This document shows positions 52,572 to 61,572 of a stretch of 64,000 nucleotides of DNA, piece by piece (positions within the stretch are counted from its first letter, which is position 1; each line of letters begins with the position of its first letter). The notes beneath the pieces are model-generated. The model made no database searches. It was not told the origin of the DNA and saw only the letters and a list, made by a program, of their open reading frames with translations. A program made the translations under genes and the position numbers. This stretch comes from Falsiruegeria mediterranea M17 (GTDB lineage: Bacteria; Pseudomonadota; Alphaproteobacteria; Rhodobacterales; Rhodobacteraceae): positions 62,001-126,000 of the forward strand of contig NZ_ONZG01000002.1 in NCBI RefSeq assembly GCF_900302455.1, read 5' to 3'.

Positions 52572-53072
52572 TCACTCCGCCGCCACATGGGAGCAGCCGT
52601 GGGTTTGCCACATGTTGGCGTCCGTAAGGGTGGACCAGTCAAAGGCATGTTCGGTCGCGCCGTGCGTGCGCAAATGCTCAAGCCGTTCCATGGCCTCGTC
52701 CAACGTCGGCTCATGCCCCTCGGGCACCCACCACATGACGAAATGCATGGCGCCCAGAACCTCGAACCATTCCTGGCGGCGCTCATAGAATTGCTTGTGG
52801 ATTGTGCCCCAGACGAATTTTTCCAGGCTGGGTGCATCCTTCCAAACCGTCAGGTTGGCCACGAACTGCGGATCATCGCCGATGCTGTTTTCGGTGTTTC
52901 CGGTGCCGGGCTCGCCCGAGCCTTCCATCATCCAGACAAATCCGGGCATCCGCTTGCCCAGACCGTTCACACGATCCAGGTTCGCCATGAACTCGGCCAC
53001 GCGCGGATCATCCGTCGGTGCCAGCAGGCGGCCGACGTTCAGCTCGGCCAGTTGATATCCGTCAGGTTGCAT
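52572..53072 (-). CDS. DUF3291 family protein within nuo operon
   Basis: This 166-residue protein has the ferredoxin-like features of DUF3291: YQLAELNVGRLLAPTDDPRV at the N-terminus, then PGFVWMMEGSGEPGTGNT and AMHFVMWWVPEGHEPTLDEA (about residues 107-126). DUF3291 proteins resemble heme-degrading or ABM-fold enzymes, but their role is unestablished. The Met at 53072 overlaps the MAPEG stop by one base (TGATG), so translation is coupled. A longer in-frame start exists but lies inside the MAPEG gene. Confidence 0.8.
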   Translation of the reverse strand: MQPDGYQLAELNVGRLLAPTDDPRVAEFMANLDRVNGLGKRMPGFVWMMEGSGEPGTGNTENSIGDDPQFVANLTVWKDAPSLEKFVWGTIHKQFYERRQEWFEVLGAMHFVMWWVPEGHEPTLDEAMERLEHLRTHGATEHAFDWSTLTDANMWQTHGCSHVAAE

Positions 53073-53488
53073 CAAAACACCGCCACCAATGCCATAATCC
53101 CAAGCGCCACCATGCAGGCCCACCCCAGGACGTAGAAGACCGAACGCGGACCGTTGTTGGGCTGTCCAATTCCGCGCAGATGGATCACCAGCATGATGAT
53201 CCGCGAGACCAGAACAACCGATGCCAGTAGGTTGACCCAGAACGGGCTTGCCCCGGCCAGCATTGCTGCGACCGTCACGGCCACAAACGCGGGCAGCGTT
53301 TCGGTGCCGTTCAGATACGCCCGGTTCAGACGATAGGCGTTGTCGGAATAGTCCTGTTCGGGCGTGGCACCCGGTGCCAGCCCCTTGCCCGCTTTGGCAA
53401 GCGCCGAAAACGGCGAGAGTGCCAGCACGACCAGCGTGAACAGCACCAACGACGCAATCGCGTGGGAATATTCTGCAAAACCTTCCAT
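53072..53488 (-). CDS. MAPEG family membrane protein within nuo operon
   Basis: This 138-residue protein has four predicted helices and belongs to the MAPEG superfamily of membrane glutathione-dependent enzymes. The pattern LNRAYLNGTETLPAFVAVTVAAM (about residues 54-76) is the MAPEG signature, containing R and NxxE. Met at 53488 follows GGAGGAGA closely. It sits 11 bases after nuoF and one base over the DUF3291 gene. Its substrate is unknown, and a link to the respiratory chain rests on position. Confidence 0.85.
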   Translation of the reverse strand: MEGFAEYSHAIASLVLFTLVVLALSPFSALAKAGKGLAPGATPEQDYSDNAYRLNRAYLNGTETLPAFVAVTVAAMLAGASPFWVNLLASVVLVSRIIMLVIHLRGIGQPNNGPRSVFYVLGWACMVALGIMALVAVF

Positions 53489-53499
53489 CGTCTCCTCCT

Positions 53500-54795
53500 T
53501 TACTCGGCCGCCATCGCCCCCATGCGACCAGTGCGCTTGGCCTTGATCCGGTCTTCGATTTCCTCGCGGAAGTTCTTGATCAGACCCTGGATCGGCCAAG
53601 CCGCCGCATCGCCAAGGGCACAGATGGTGTGGCCCTCGACCTGTTTGGTCACGCTCAGGAGCATGTCGATCTCTTCGACCTCGGCCTCTCCTTTGACCAG
53701 ACGATCCATCACCCGCATCATCCAGCCGGTGCCTTCACGGCAAGGTGTGCACTGACCGCAGCTTTCGTGTTTGTAGAACTTGGACAAACGCCAGATCGCC
53801 TTGATGATGTCGGTCTGCTTGTCCATCACGATGACCGCAGCGGTCCCCAGCGACGAGCCTTTTTCCTTGAGCGCGTCGAAATCCATGATCGCGTCGCGCA
53901 TGTTCTCGCCGGTCACGCAAGGCACCGACGAGCCGCCCGGGATCACGGCCTTGAGGTTGTCCCAGCCGCCGCGAATGCCACCGCAATGTTTGTCGATCAG
54001 TTCCTCGAAGGAAATCGACATCGCCTCTTCAACCACGCAAGGATTGTTGACGTGCCCCGAGATGCCAAAGAGCTTTGTGCCCGCATTGTTCGGACGCCCG
54101 AAGGAGCTGAACCAATCCGCGCCACGACGCAAGATCGTCGGCACGACAGCAATGGATTCCACGTTATTCACGGTGGTCGGGCAGCCATACAGACCCGCGC
54201 CGGCCGGGAACGGCGGCTTCATGCGGGGCATGCCCTTCTTGCCTTCAAGACTTTCGATCAGCGCAGTTTCCTCGCCGCAGATATAGGCGCCCGCCCCATG
54301 GTGCAGGAACAGATCAAAGTCCCAGCCCGAACCGGCGGCGTTCTTGCCCAACAGGCCCGCGTCATAAGCCTCGTCAATCGCGGCCTGCAACGCCTCGCGT
54401 TCACGGATGTATTCGCCGCGAATGTAGATGTAACAGGCGTGTGCGTTCATTGCGAAGGACGCGATCAAGCAGCCTTCGATCAAAGTATGCGGATCATGGC
54501 GCATGATCTCGCGGTCTTTACAGGTCCCTGGCTCAGATTCATCCGCGTTCACAACCAGGTAAGCTGGACGACCATCGCTTTCCTTGGGCATGAAGGACCA
54601 TTTCAAACCCGTGGGAAAACCCGCTCCGCCGCGTCCACGCAGACCGGAATCCTTCATATTCTGGACGATCCAGTCACGCCCCTTTTCGATGATACCGGCG
54701 GTACCATCCCAATGGCCACGCATCTGCGCGCCCTTGAGCGTACGGTCATGCATCCCGTAGAGGTTGGTAAAGATCCGGTCCTGATCCTTCAGCAT
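53500..54795 (-). CDS. nuoF: NADH-quinone oxidoreductase subunit F
   Basis: This is a 431-residue NADH- and FMN-binding subunit. [16 protein letters not shown] (about residues 53-68) is the NADH/FMN loop, and [16 protein letters not shown] (about 344-359), with a later Cys in [14 protein letters not shown], provides the N3 [4Fe-4S] ligands. Met at 54795 ([14 protein letters not shown]) is the family start; the upstream extension is not conserved-looking. It follows the DUF5337 gene by 7 bases. Confidence 0.97.
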   Translation of the reverse strand: MLKDQDRIFTNLYGMHDRTLKGAQMRGHWDGTAGIIEKGRDWIVQNMKDSGLRGRGGAGFPTGLKWSFMPKESDGRPAYLVVNADESEPGTCKDREIMRHDPHTLIEGCLIASFAMNAHACYIYIRGEYIREREALQAAIDEAYDAGLLGKNAAGSGWDFDLFLHHGAGAYICGEETALIESLEGKKGMPRMKPPFPAGAGLYGCPTTVNNVESIAVVPTILRRGADWFSSFGRPNNAGTKLFGISGHVNNPCVVEEAMSISFEELIDKHCGGIRGGWDNLKAVIPGGSSVPCVTGENMRDAIMDFDALKEKGSSLGTAAVIVMDKQTDIIKAIWRLSKFYKHESCGQCTPCREGTGWMMRVMDRLVKGEAEVEEIDMLLSVTKQVEGHTICALGDAAAWPIQGLIKNFREEIEDRIKAKRTGRMGAMAAE

Positions 54796-54802
54796 CGCGT
54801 GC

Positions 54803-55042
54803 CTACCTTTGCCTGTCTTGTTCACTGGCCTGACGCATCCGCCAGAGTTGAATGATGTTGATCACTGCATAGACAAACCCCGCCAAGGCGGCGAAATCGA
54901 AAAGCAGCGCATAGCGCCCGGCCAATCCAATGGCCGGACCGACAAACAGGGTCATGACAACCCACAGCACCATCGTTCCGGCGATAACCAGTCCGATGTG
55001 GCGGCCCTTTTGGGCGATGGCTTTGTCCTGTTCCGTGTTCAT
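54803..55042 (-). CDS. DUF5337 small membrane protein within nuo operon
   Basis: This is a 79-residue protein with two hydrophobic helices (about residues 16-38 and 43-65) and a basic C-terminal end ([13 protein letters not shown]). It matches the short DUF5337 family of Rhodobacteraceae, placed between nuoE and nuoF. GKRH..LV-type charges at the N-terminus suggest both ends are cytoplasmic. It may be an accessory or assembly protein of complex I, but no experiment is known to me. Confidence 0.8.
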   Translation of the reverse strand: MNTEQDKAIAQKGRHIGLVIAGTMVLWVVMTLFVGPAIGLAGRYALLFDFAALAGFVYAVINIIQLWRMRQASEQDRQR

Positions 55043-55069
55043 CTTCTTCGTATCGTTGATCCCTGCGGA

Positions 55070-55528
55070 TTAAGCAGAGGCGTTTCCTTTGTATGTCCAG
55101 CTGCCCTTGCGGTTGGCCAATTCAACCTGGCCTGGCAGCTCTTTTGACGGTTTCACCAGCGAGCTGGCCGAAACGGGTGTCGGATCCGGGGTGGCCTCGG
55201 TCGCGGCCACTGGCTCCGGCTCGGGTGTTGCCTCCGGCTCAGGCTCTGGCTCGGGCGCAGGCTCTGGTGCCGCTTCTACCACGGGCTCTGCCGCGGGTTC
55301 CGGTGTCGGAGCAGGTGCTGCAGACGCCATATCCTGCTGACCCTCGGGGCACAGAAAGCGTGTCAGCACAAAGCCCAACACGACAAATCCGACAACGCCC
55401 CCAATGGCTGCTGATACGATCCCGGCGTTCCCCACAAGCATGAACAAAACTGCCAACACTACGCCGCCATAGGCGGATAACCTCCAGCTGCGTGCCTTGC
55501 AGCCTGCCTCGTCTGTCGCTTTCGTCAT
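55070..55528 (-). CDS. Membrane protein with Pro/Glu/Ala repeat linker within nuo operon
   Basis: This is a 152-residue protein with two hydrophobic stretches (about residues 18-36 and 40-57), a Cys near the membrane (RFLCPEGQQ), and then a low-complexity region of Pro-Glu and Pro-Ala units (EPAPEPEPEPEATPEPEPVA, about 86-105). It ends in a short conserved-looking cap: ELPGQVELANRKGSWTYKG. It lies 21 bases after nuoE. Linkers of this type act as spacers, so the cap may bind another subunit. No known family was recognised. Confidence 0.75.
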   Translation of the reverse strand: MTKATDEAGCKARSWRLSAYGGVVLAVLFMLVGNAGIVSAAIGGVVGFVVLGFVLTRFLCPEGQQDMASAAPAPTPEPAAEPVVEAAPEPAPEPEPEPEATPEPEPVAATEATPDPTPVSASSLVKPSKELPGQVELANRKGSWTYKGNASA

Positions 55529-55549
55529 GATGTGGGTCTCCCTTCCCGT

Positions 55550-56644
55550 TTATGTGTCTTCTTCGTAAGTCCCGTCTTCTTTGGCCCGCTTTGCGAACTC
55601 TGTTTCCTCTCCGGTGGCGAGCAGTTTGGCCTGTGCCACCCAATCATCACGGCTGACGCGGCCTTTGAAGCCGACCAGGTTCTGGTCCGCCCAAGCCACT
55701 TCAGCCTCTGTCCATGCAGCAATCTGGTCGTAGTGGAAAATACCGATGCCGTTCAGCGCACCTTCCAGCTTGGGACCAACGCCCTTGATCATCTTCAGGT
55801 CATCGGCCTTACCATCGCGGGCCGCGTCCAGAGTCGCAGGCTTGTCGCCCGCCTCCGCTTCTGCCTCAACCTCGGGCGCGGCAGCCTTTTGAGGTGCAGG
55901 CTTGGCCTTTGGCTTTTTAGTCGCGGGTGCCTTGGCATCGTTGAGCCAAGGTGTCAGCAGCGGCACTTCGGTGCCGTCGATGCGCTTGACCGTATCGCCA
56001 ATGTCCGCCGCCAATTGCACGGATGCGTTATACTGCGTGCGGCCGCTGTCGTAGTCCGTCAGGCTGGTCAAACCGCTCAGCGGCTCGGCGCCATAGCGAC
56101 CGTTCTGGGGACCGGGTGTGGGCACTTTGCCCGCCGCCAGTTCGTCGATGAGCTGGCCGAACTTCTCGGCTGTCAGGTCTTCGTAGTAGTCTTTGCCGAT
56201 CTGGGCCATGGGCGCGTTGGTGCACGAGCCCAGGCACTCCACCTCTTCCCAGCTGAACTTGCCATCGGCCGAGACCACATGTGGCTTGGCCGCGATCTTT
56301 TCCTGGCAGACGGCGATCAGATCCTCGGCCCCGCAGATCATGCACGAGGTCGTGCCACAGATCTGAATATGCGCAACGGAACCAACCGGTTGCAGCTGAA
56401 ACATGAAGTAGAACGAAGCCACTTCGAGCGCGCGGATATAGGCCATGTCCAGCATGTCGGCGACGGCTTCGATGGCGGGCCGGGTCAGCCAGCCCTCTTG
56501 CTCTTGCGCGCGCCACAACAGCGGAATGATCGCGCTGGCCTGGCGGCCTTCGGGGTATTTGGTGATCTGCCCTTCGGCCCAGGCCTGATTGGCCGGGGTG
56601 AAAGCAAAGCTTTCGGGTTGTTCGGGATGCAGACGGCGTAGCAT
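55550..56644 (-). CDS. nuoE: NADH-quinone oxidoreductase subunit E with C-terminal HhH extension
   Basis: This 364-residue subunit is about twice the usual length. The first 190 or so residues are NuoE: [2Fe-2S] N1a ligands in [10 protein letters not shown] (about residues 97-106) and [10 protein letters not shown] (about 138-147). After a Lys/Pro/Ala/Glu linker (about 240-275) comes a second domain, [21 protein letters not shown] (about 293-313), with [20 protein letters not shown]. This is a helix-hairpin-helix-like fold also found at the end of some ribosomal and redox proteins. The extension is encoded in frame, without any sign of a joining frameshift. Confidence 0.94.
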   Translation of the reverse strand: MLRRLHPEQPESFAFTPANQAWAEGQITKYPEGRQASAIIPLLWRAQEQEGWLTRPAIEAVADMLDMAYIRALEVASFYFMFQLQPVGSVAHIQICGTTSCMICGAEDLIAVCQEKIAAKPHVVSADGKFSWEEVECLGSCTNAPMAQIGKDYYEDLTAEKFGQLIDELAAGKVPTPGPQNGRYGAEPLSGLTSLTDYDSGRTQYNASVQLAADIGDTVKRIDGTEVPLLTPWLNDAKAPATKKPKAKPAPQKAAAPEVEAEAEAGDKPATLDAARDGKADDLKMIKGVGPKLEGALNGIGIFHYDQIAAWTEAEVAWADQNLVGFKGRVSRDDWVAQAKLLATGEETEFAKRAKEDGTYEEDT

Positions 56645-56671
56645 GGTGTTTCGTAGTCCTTCTTGTTCCCG

Positions 56672-56968
56672 TCAGGCCGCGCAAGGTCCGGTGGTGATAC
56701 GGATAGAGTTGCCATCATCGACCCGTTGGGCCTTGCCGCGTGCGACATAGTCCGAGGTGATTGCAACCGTTTGCTCGCGGGTCAGGCCCGCCTGGAAATC
56801 GATAGCGCCATATTGGCGTTCGTCGCGCAGAACGCAGCCCACGGTTGCCACCGCAACCAGATAGTCCTGGCGCATCTCTGGTGTGATCGTGCCCCCGCCC
56901 GATGTCGTGGTTTCGCAGCCTGCAAGGACCGCGACCAGACCAAGGGAGGCCAGAGCGCCCCGGATCAT
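56672..56968 (-). CDS. Small lipoprotein between nuoD and nuoE
   Basis: This is a 98-residue lipoprotein with signal [18 protein letters not shown] (lipobox LAGC, Cys18). The mature part has a second and third Cys ([11 protein letters not shown] and GPCAA) likely to pair. The [20 protein letters not shown] region may be helical. No domain is recognised. Its ATG overlaps the nuoD stop by 4 bases, so it is coupled to nuoD translation. Confidence 0.78.
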   Translation of the reverse strand: MIRGALASLGLVAVLAGCETTTSGGGTITPEMRQDYLVAVATVGCVLRDERQYGAIDFQAGLTREQTVAITSDYVARGKAQRVDDGNSIRITTGPCAA

Positions 56969-58182
56969 CGGTCGATCTCCCCGAACACGACGTCCATGGT
57001 GCCGATGATTGCGGCCACATCGGCAAGCTGATGCCCCTTGGCCACGTGATCCATCGCCTGCAGGTGCAGGAAGCCCGGCGCGCGCAGCTTGGCGCGATAC
57101 GGCTTGTTGGTGCCATCGGCGACCAGATAGACGCCGAATTCGCCCTTGGGGGCCTCGACAGCGGCATAGACCTCGCCCGCAGGCACGTGGAACCCTTCGG
57201 TGTATAGCTTGAAGTGGTGGATCAGGCTTTCCATCGAGGTTTTCATGTCCGAGCGTTTCGGCGGGGTGATCTTGCCGCGCGCCAGAACATCGCCCGGGCA
57301 ATCGCGCAGCTTGGCGATGGCCTGCCGGATGATGTGCAGCGACTGGCGCATCTCTTCCATCCGCACCAGGTAACGGTCATAGCAGTCGCCGTTCTTGCCC
57401 ACGGGCACCTGGAATTCAAACTCGTTGTAGCATTCATAGGGCTGCGCGCGGCGCAAATCCCAAGCTAGGCCCGAACCGCGCACCATCACACCCGAGAAGC
57501 CATACTTCTGGATGTCTTCCTCGGTCACGACGCCGATATCGGCGTTGCGCTGTTTGAAAATGCGGTTTTCGGTCAGCAGACCGTCGATGTCGTCCATAAC
57601 GGCCGGGAACTCGTGGCTCCAGGCCTCGATATCGTCTAGCAGGTCGTCCGGCAGGTCCTGATGCACGCCACCGGGGCGGAAATAGGCTGCGTGCAAACGT
57701 GCACCACAGGCACGTTCATAGAACACCATCAGTTTTTCACGCTCTTCAAACCCCCAGAGCGGCGGCGTCAGCGCGCCCACGTCCATCGCCTGAGTGGTCA
57801 CGTTCAGCAGGTGGTTCAGGATGCGGCCGATCTCGGAATAGAGCACCCGGATCAGCGAGGCACGGCGCGGCACCTCGACCCCGGTCAGTTTTTCGATGGC
57901 CAGACACCAGGCGTGTTCCTGGTTCATCGGTGCCACGTAATCCAGACGGTCGAAATACGGCAGGTTCTGCAGATAGGTGCGGCTTTCCATCAGCTTTTCG
58001 GTGCCACGGTGCAGCAAACCGATGTGCGGGTCGCAGCGTTCCACGATCTCGCCGTCCAGTTCCAGAACCAACCGCAGCACGCCGTGCGCCGCCGGGTGCT
58101 GGGGACCAAAGTTGATGTTGAAGTTGCGGATCTTCTGCTCGCCCGTCAGAGCGTCGTCGAAGCCCTTGCTGCCGTCCATCAT
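56965..58182 (-). CDS. nuoD: NADH-quinone oxidoreductase subunit D
   Basis: This is a 405-residue subunit, the hydrogenase-derived 49-kDa equivalent lining the quinone pocket. [22 protein letters not shown] (about residues 25-46) is the diagnostic N-terminal motif, with [20 protein letters not shown] (about 54-73) following. Met at 58182 was chosen because AGGAGAGACACGG lies upstream; the frame is open to 58335 but lacks a ribosome site there. NuoC and NuoD are separate proteins here, unlike the fused E. coli NuoCD. Confidence 0.97.
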   Translation of the reverse strand: MMDGSKGFDDALTGEQKIRNFNINFGPQHPAAHGVLRLVLELDGEIVERCDPHIGLLHRGTEKLMESRTYLQNLPYFDRLDYVAPMNQEHAWCLAIEKLTGVEVPRRASLIRVLYSEIGRILNHLLNVTTQAMDVGALTPPLWGFEEREKLMVFYERACGARLHAAYFRPGGVHQDLPDDLLDDIEAWSHEFPAVMDDIDGLLTENRIFKQRNADIGVVTEEDIQKYGFSGVMVRGSGLAWDLRRAQPYECYNEFEFQVPVGKNGDCYDRYLVRMEEMRQSLHIIRQAIAKLRDCPGDVLARGKITPPKRSDMKTSMESLIHHFKLYTEGFHVPAGEVYAAVEAPKGEFGVYLVADGTNKPYRAKLRAPGFLHLQAMDHVAKGHQLADVAAIIGTMDVVFGEIDR

Positions 58183-58220
58183 CCGTGTCTCTCCTGTCCG
58201 GGGTGACCCCGGCGTTTCCT

Positions 58221-58607
58221 TTACAGTTCGGGGCCTTCGGCCACGCGGAACAGTTTTGTAATCAGGCGCCATTCGCCTTCGACCCGGAAAAAGCCCAGGT
58301 AATCCAGATACCGCCGGGGCGGCATGTCGACCCACAGTTTGACGTGGGCCATGTCAGGGCCTTCGACATCGACCGAGATCACCTCGAACAAGGGCGCGTC
58401 CTTGTCGGCATCCAATGTGTGGATACCACCCACGAACTTTTCCTTGTTCAGGAAGCGTGGGGTGCCATCGTCCTTGACCCAGGTCATCAGGAACCGGTCA
58501 TGACACAGCGCATCCAACGCATCGCCGTCCGCCTTGTTCAGCGCCTCGCAGTAGGCCTCGGCCGCCGCGTTCACCTGTTCCAGGGCTGTTGTCATGTCCA
58601 ACGCCAT
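58221..58607 (-). CDS. NTF2-like (SnoaL/lumazine-binding type) protein within nuo operon
   Basis: This is a 128-residue protein with the cone-shaped NTF2-like fold: a helical start [24 protein letters not shown], then [20 protein letters not shown] and a final strand [15 protein letters not shown]. Such proteins may be binding proteins or enzymes, and no catalytic residues are diagnostic. The ATG at 58607 follows GGAAAGGG and lies 2 bases past the stop of the 48-residue gene. nuoD follows after 38 bases. Confidence 0.78.
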   Translation of the reverse strand: MALDMTTALEQVNAAAEAYCEALNKADGDALDALCHDRFLMTWVKDDGTPRFLNKEKFVGGIHTLDADKDAPLFEVISVDVEGPDMAHVKLWVDMPPRRYLDYLGFFRVEGEWRLITKLFRVAEGPEL

Positions 58608-58609
58608 CG

Positions 58610-58756
58610 TCACCCTTTCCGCCGCGCGTTGCGCGATTTGGCCTTTGCCTTGACCCGAACCCGGGCCTTTTCTGCTTGGGCCGCCTTGGCTGCGGCGCCT
58701 GCCAGCAGGACACCCAGAACACCAAGAGCCGCCAACTCACCAAGAAACGCCATCAT
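58610..58756 (-). CDS. 48-residue small membrane protein within nuo operon
   Basis: This very short gene encodes MMAFLGELAALGVLGVLLAG (one membrane helix) followed by a strongly basic tail (KARVRVKAKAKSRNARRKG), so the C-terminus should be cytoplasmic. Its ATG overlaps the stop of the preceding 57-residue gene by 4 bases, and its stop lies 2 bases before the next start. The tight coupling supports a real gene despite its size. No family is known to me. Confidence 0.65.
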   Translation of the reverse strand: MMAFLGELAALGVLGVLLAGAAAKAAQAEKARVRVKAKAKSRNARRKG

Positions 58757-58926
58757 CTGCGGTCAAGCTCCTGCAACTTCATCGCCATGACCCAAAGCAG
58801 CACCAGCACCCCCAATGGGACCACACAGGCCGCCGCCCAGTATTTGTTGATGCCGAAATGGGGCAGCAACTTGAGCATCGGTATGACCGTCGCAATGACA
58901 AAGATGATCCAGACGATGGTTCCCAT
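58753..58926 (-). CDS. 57-residue small membrane protein within nuo operon
   Basis: This small protein has two hydrophobic segments (TIVWIIFVIATVIPMLKLLP, then YWAAACVVPLGVLVLLWVMA) and a charged end (KLQELDRR). It starts with a one-base overlap with nuoC (TGATG) and ends overlapping the 48-residue gene. The coupling on both sides argues for translation. Its role is unknown; it could be an accessory membrane subunit of complex I. Confidence 0.7.
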   Translation of the reverse strand: MGTIVWIIFVIATVIPMLKLLPHFGINKYWAAACVVPLGVLVLLWVMAMKLQELDRR

Positions 58927-59531
58927 CACTTGGCCTCCTGTTTTTCGTCCCCCGGCAAAATGTATTCCGCACCTTCCCAAGGGCTCATGAAGTCAAACTG
59001 ACGATATTCCTGCACCAGGCTGACGGGTTCATAGACAACGCGTTTTTGCGCCTCGTCATAGCGGACCTCGGTATAGCCGGTTGTGGGGAAATCCTTGCGC
59101 AGCGGATAGCCGCGAAAGCCATAGTCGGTCAGGATGCGACGCAGATCGGGGTGCCCGGTGAACAGGATGCCGAACATGTCGAACACCTCGCGCTCGAACC
59201 AGTTGGCCGACGGGTGAACATCGATGATCGAGGGAACCATGTCGTCCTCGCGGATCGACACCCGCAGGCGGATGCGCTGGTTCTGGTACATCGACAGCAG
59301 GTGATAGACGACATCAAAACGCTTGGCGCGCTCGGGGTAATCCACACCGGTGATATCCACCAGCGTCGAGAACTTGCAGGTCGGGTCGGATTTCAGAAAC
59401 TCGATCAGCCCAACGATGTTCGACGGTGTAACGTCCACATTCAGCTCGTCATGGGTCACATCCCATGCCAGCACACAGTCACTCCGCTTGAGCTCGATAT
59501 GCGTGCCCAGTTCTTTCAAGGCTTCACTCAT
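58926..59531 (-). CDS. nuoC: NADH-quinone oxidoreductase subunit C
   Basis: This is a 201-residue NuoC (30-kDa equivalent) in the peripheral arm. The signature region ERERxxxDMFGI is present as [27 protein letters not shown] (about residues 119-145), with [12 protein letters not shown] (about 146-157) following. It lacks fused NuoD. The start at 59531 (MSEALKELG) overlaps the nuoB stop (ATGA). The frame is open upstream inside nuoB. Confidence 0.96.
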   Translation of the reverse strand: MSEALKELGTHIELKRSDCVLAWDVTHDELNVDVTPSNIVGLIEFLKSDPTCKFSTLVDITGVDYPERAKRFDVVYHLLSMYQNQRIRLRVSIREDDMVPSIIDVHPSANWFEREVFDMFGILFTGHPDLRRILTDYGFRGYPLRKDFPTTGYTEVRYDEAQKRVVYEPVSLVQEYRQFDFMSPWEGAEYILPGDEKQEAK

Positions 59532-60052
59532 CGTACGATCGTCCCCGTGCGGCGGATTTTGCGTTGCAGCTGCATCAGGCCATAAAGCAGGGCCTCGGCC
59601 GTCGGCGGGCAACCGGGAACGTAGATGTCCACGGGGACGATGCGGTCACAGCCACGCACCACCGAGTAGGAGTAGTGATAGTACCCGCCCCCATTGGCAC
59701 AGGATCCCATCGAGATCACGTAACGCGGCTCGGGCATCTGGTCGTAGACCTTGCGCAGCGCCGGGGCCATCTTGTTGGTCAAGGTGCCGGCAACGATCAT
59801 CACGTCCGACTGACGCGGGGACGCACGGGGTGCAATGCCAAAGCGTTCGGCATCGTACCGCGGCATCGAGGTGTGCATCATCTCAACCGCGCAGCAGGCC
59901 AGACCGAACGTCATCCAGTGCAGCGAGCCCGTGCGGGCCCAGTTGATGATGTCCTCGGTCGAGGTCAGCAGGAACCCTTTGTCCTGCAGCTCGGCATTCA
60001 GGGCCTGGGTGGCGACTTCCTTGTCGACGCCTGCCGTGTTGGCTCCGGTCAT
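59528..60052 (-). CDS. nuoB: NADH-quinone oxidoreductase subunit B
   Basis: This 174-residue subunit carries the terminal [4Fe-4S] cluster N2 that reduces quinone. Ligands are in [12 protein letters not shown] (two adjacent Cys, about residues 48-59), [10 protein letters not shown] (about 114-123) and [11 protein letters not shown] (about 145-155). ATG 60052 overlaps the nuoA stop (TGATG); a second candidate start is 9 bases upstream (60061). Both give essentially the same protein. Confidence 0.97.
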   Translation of the reverse strand: MTGANTAGVDKEVATQALNAELQDKGFLLTSTEDIINWARTGSLHWMTFGLACCAVEMMHTSMPRYDAERFGIAPRASPRQSDVMIVAGTLTNKMAPALRKVYDQMPEPRYVISMGSCANGGGYYHYSYSVVRGCDRIVPVDIYVPGCPPTAEALLYGLMQLQRKIRRTGTIVR

Positions 60053-60417
60053 CACTCCCATTCCAGGGCCCCCTTCTTCCACTCATAGGCAAAACCGATG
60101 GTCAGAACGCCCAGGAACACCATCATCGACCAGAATCCCACGTCGCTGATGTCCTTGAAGCCGACGGCCCAAGGGAACAGGAACGCGATTTCCAGATCAA
60201 AGATGATGAAAAGGATCGAGACGAGGTAGAACCGGACGTCAAATTTCATGCGCGCGTCGTCGAAGGCGTTGAAACCGCATTCGTAGGCACTTACCTTTTC
60301 GGGGTCCGGGTTGCGCACGGCCAGGATGACCGCGGCCAGAATCAGAACGATGCCAAGGCCGACAGCGACGGCCAGAAACACCAGGATCGGGAGGTACTCC
60401 CGCAACAGCTCTTCCAC
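60052..60417 (-). CDS. nuoA: NADH-quinone oxidoreductase subunit A
   Basis: This is a 121-residue subunit with three helices, near the quinone site. The loop [22 protein letters not shown] (about residues 43-64) with its conserved Cys47 (the residue exposed on deactivation of complex I in other organisms) is intact. The C-terminal end [13 protein letters not shown] is typical. It is the first nuo gene, with AGGAAAGGAGCC before the start and a promoter about 60-90 bases upstream. Confidence 0.97.
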   Translation of the reverse strand: MEELLREYLPILVFLAVAVGLGIVLILAAVILAVRNPDPEKVSAYECGFNAFDDARMKFDVRFYLVSILFIIFDLEIAFLFPWAVGFKDISDVGFWSMMVFLGVLTIGFAYEWKKGALEWE

Positions 60418-60480
60418 GAGTGGCTCCTTTCCTGCGCACCACGTGTTGGCGCGCCGTCAATTGGCGTGTTGACTGGTCAT

Positions 60481-60509
60481 TCTCTACCCGTGCCACACCA
60501 GAGCGTCAA
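60481..60509 (-). promoter_or_regulatory. Sigma-70-type promoter of the nuo operon
   Basis: On the minus strand TTGACG (60509-60504) and TAGAGA (60486-60481) are separated by exactly 17 bases, about 64 bases before the nuoA start codon. It is a near-consensus match and the only strong candidate in the gap. Confidence 0.65.
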
Positions 60510-60628
60510 CCAATGGGAGGGCGCGAAACCCTGTCGAATTGCCGCAAAGGAAAAATGGGGGAATGGAGGGTATCCCCTCGATTCACCGCCGGAACGTATG
60601 CAACTTGGCCTTTCCGGCAAGGAAGAGA

Positions 60629-60659
60629 GGAAAAGCGGCAGTCTTTCGACAGATTGCCG
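60629..60659 (-). terminator. Probable terminator of the leucine-degradation genes
   Basis: On the minus strand CGGCAATCT and AGACTGCCG pair (one A-C mismatch) across a 6-base loop and are followed by CTTTTCC. It lies about 130 bases after the hydratase stop and before the nuo promoter, so it would insulate the two operons. Confidence 0.5.
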
Positions 60660-60790
60660 CGATCAGAAGGGTTTAGCGAATTTTGCTGCCGCGTCCCGTG
60701 GCATGGCACCTTTGGTCCGGTCACGGCAGCAAAACTTTATGTGATTCCCCCAGCCTGCTTAAAAAGAGTAGGGCCAGATTCACCTTTACC

Positions 60791-61570
60791 TCAAACCCAG
60801 TTGGGTTTGCGTTTGTCGAAAAACGCTCCGATCCCCTCGGCCGCCTCGTCGGTTTCCCATCGGTCAACAAGGGCCTGGATCGTGGTGTCGATCACCGCAT
60901 CATCGATACGCGGTCCCAGCTCTCGGGTCAGCTGTTTGGCCGCTGCCACAGCCCCCGGCGCACAGCTGAGGTACGGCGTCACCTCCGCCTCGACCGCCGC
61001 TGCCAGATCCTCGGTCGGAACTGTCTTTGCCAAAAGACCCAGCTCAACCGCCTCGGCCGCGCCAAAAATGCGACCGGACATGAACACACGCCGCGCCCGT
61101 GCCTCGCCCATGCGCGAGATGACATAGGGCCCGATTGTGGCCGGGATGATCCCCAAGCGGGTTTCGGTGAGCCCCATTTTGAGCGTATCGACCCCGATGG
61201 CGATGTCACAGACCGAAGCCATGCCCACACCCCCGCCAAAGGCATTGCCCTGCAAGGCGCCGATCAGCGGTTTCGGCAGGGTGTTGAGCGCCTGCAGCAT
61301 CTCGGCCAGCTTGCGCGCCTCGACAAAGCGGGTTTGGGAATCTGCCGCCATCTGAGCCTGCATCCAGGCCAGATCGCCGCCCGCGCAGAACGACTTGCCC
61401 GCCCCCGTCAGCACAACAACCCGCACGGCATCATCTGCCGCCAGCTGTCCTGCCGCCTGCGTCAACTCGGCCAGCATCTGCGCCGACATCGCATTGTGCT
61501 TGTCCACCCGGTTCAGGGTCAGCGTCGCAACGCCGCGTGCGTCGGTCGAAAGGTCGATGGTCTCAAACAT
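60791..61570 (-). CDS. liuC: Enoyl-CoA hydratase family protein, probable methylglutaconyl-CoA hydratase
   Basis: This 259-residue crotonase-fold enzyme has the oxyanion and catalytic blocks GKSFCAGGDLAWMQAQ (about residues 60-75) and GNAFGGGVGMASVCDIAIG (about 103-121), then ETRLGIIPATIGPYV (about 131-145). The neighbours (HMG-CoA lyase and the carboxylase alpha subunit) make hydration of 3-methylglutaconyl-CoA in leucine breakdown the likely reaction. ATG 61570 follows CAGGAGACTT. The assignment to LiuC rests on context more than on diagnostic residues. Confidence 0.85.
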   Translation of the reverse strand: MFETIDLSTDARGVATLTLNRVDKHNAMSAQMLAELTQAAGQLAADDAVRVVVLTGAGKSFCAGGDLAWMQAQMAADSQTRFVEARKLAEMLQALNTLPKPLIGALQGNAFGGGVGMASVCDIAIGVDTLKMGLTETRLGIIPATIGPYVISRMGEARARRVFMSGRIFGAAEAVELGLLAKTVPTEDLAAAVEAEVTPYLSCAPGAVAAAKQLTRELGPRIDDAVIDTTIQALVDRWETDEAAEGIGAFFDKRKPNWV

Positions 61571-61572
61571 GC

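Larger units (their letters stand above)
60418..60790. other. Intergenic region with nuo promoter and probable terminator
   Basis: This 373-base gap between the enoyl-CoA hydratase gene and nuoA, both on the minus strand, holds a terminator-like hairpin (60629-60659) and the nuo promoter (60481-60509). Open frames in it have no ribosome site or recognisable product. The stretch is less GC-rich than neighbouring genes. Confidence 0.6.
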
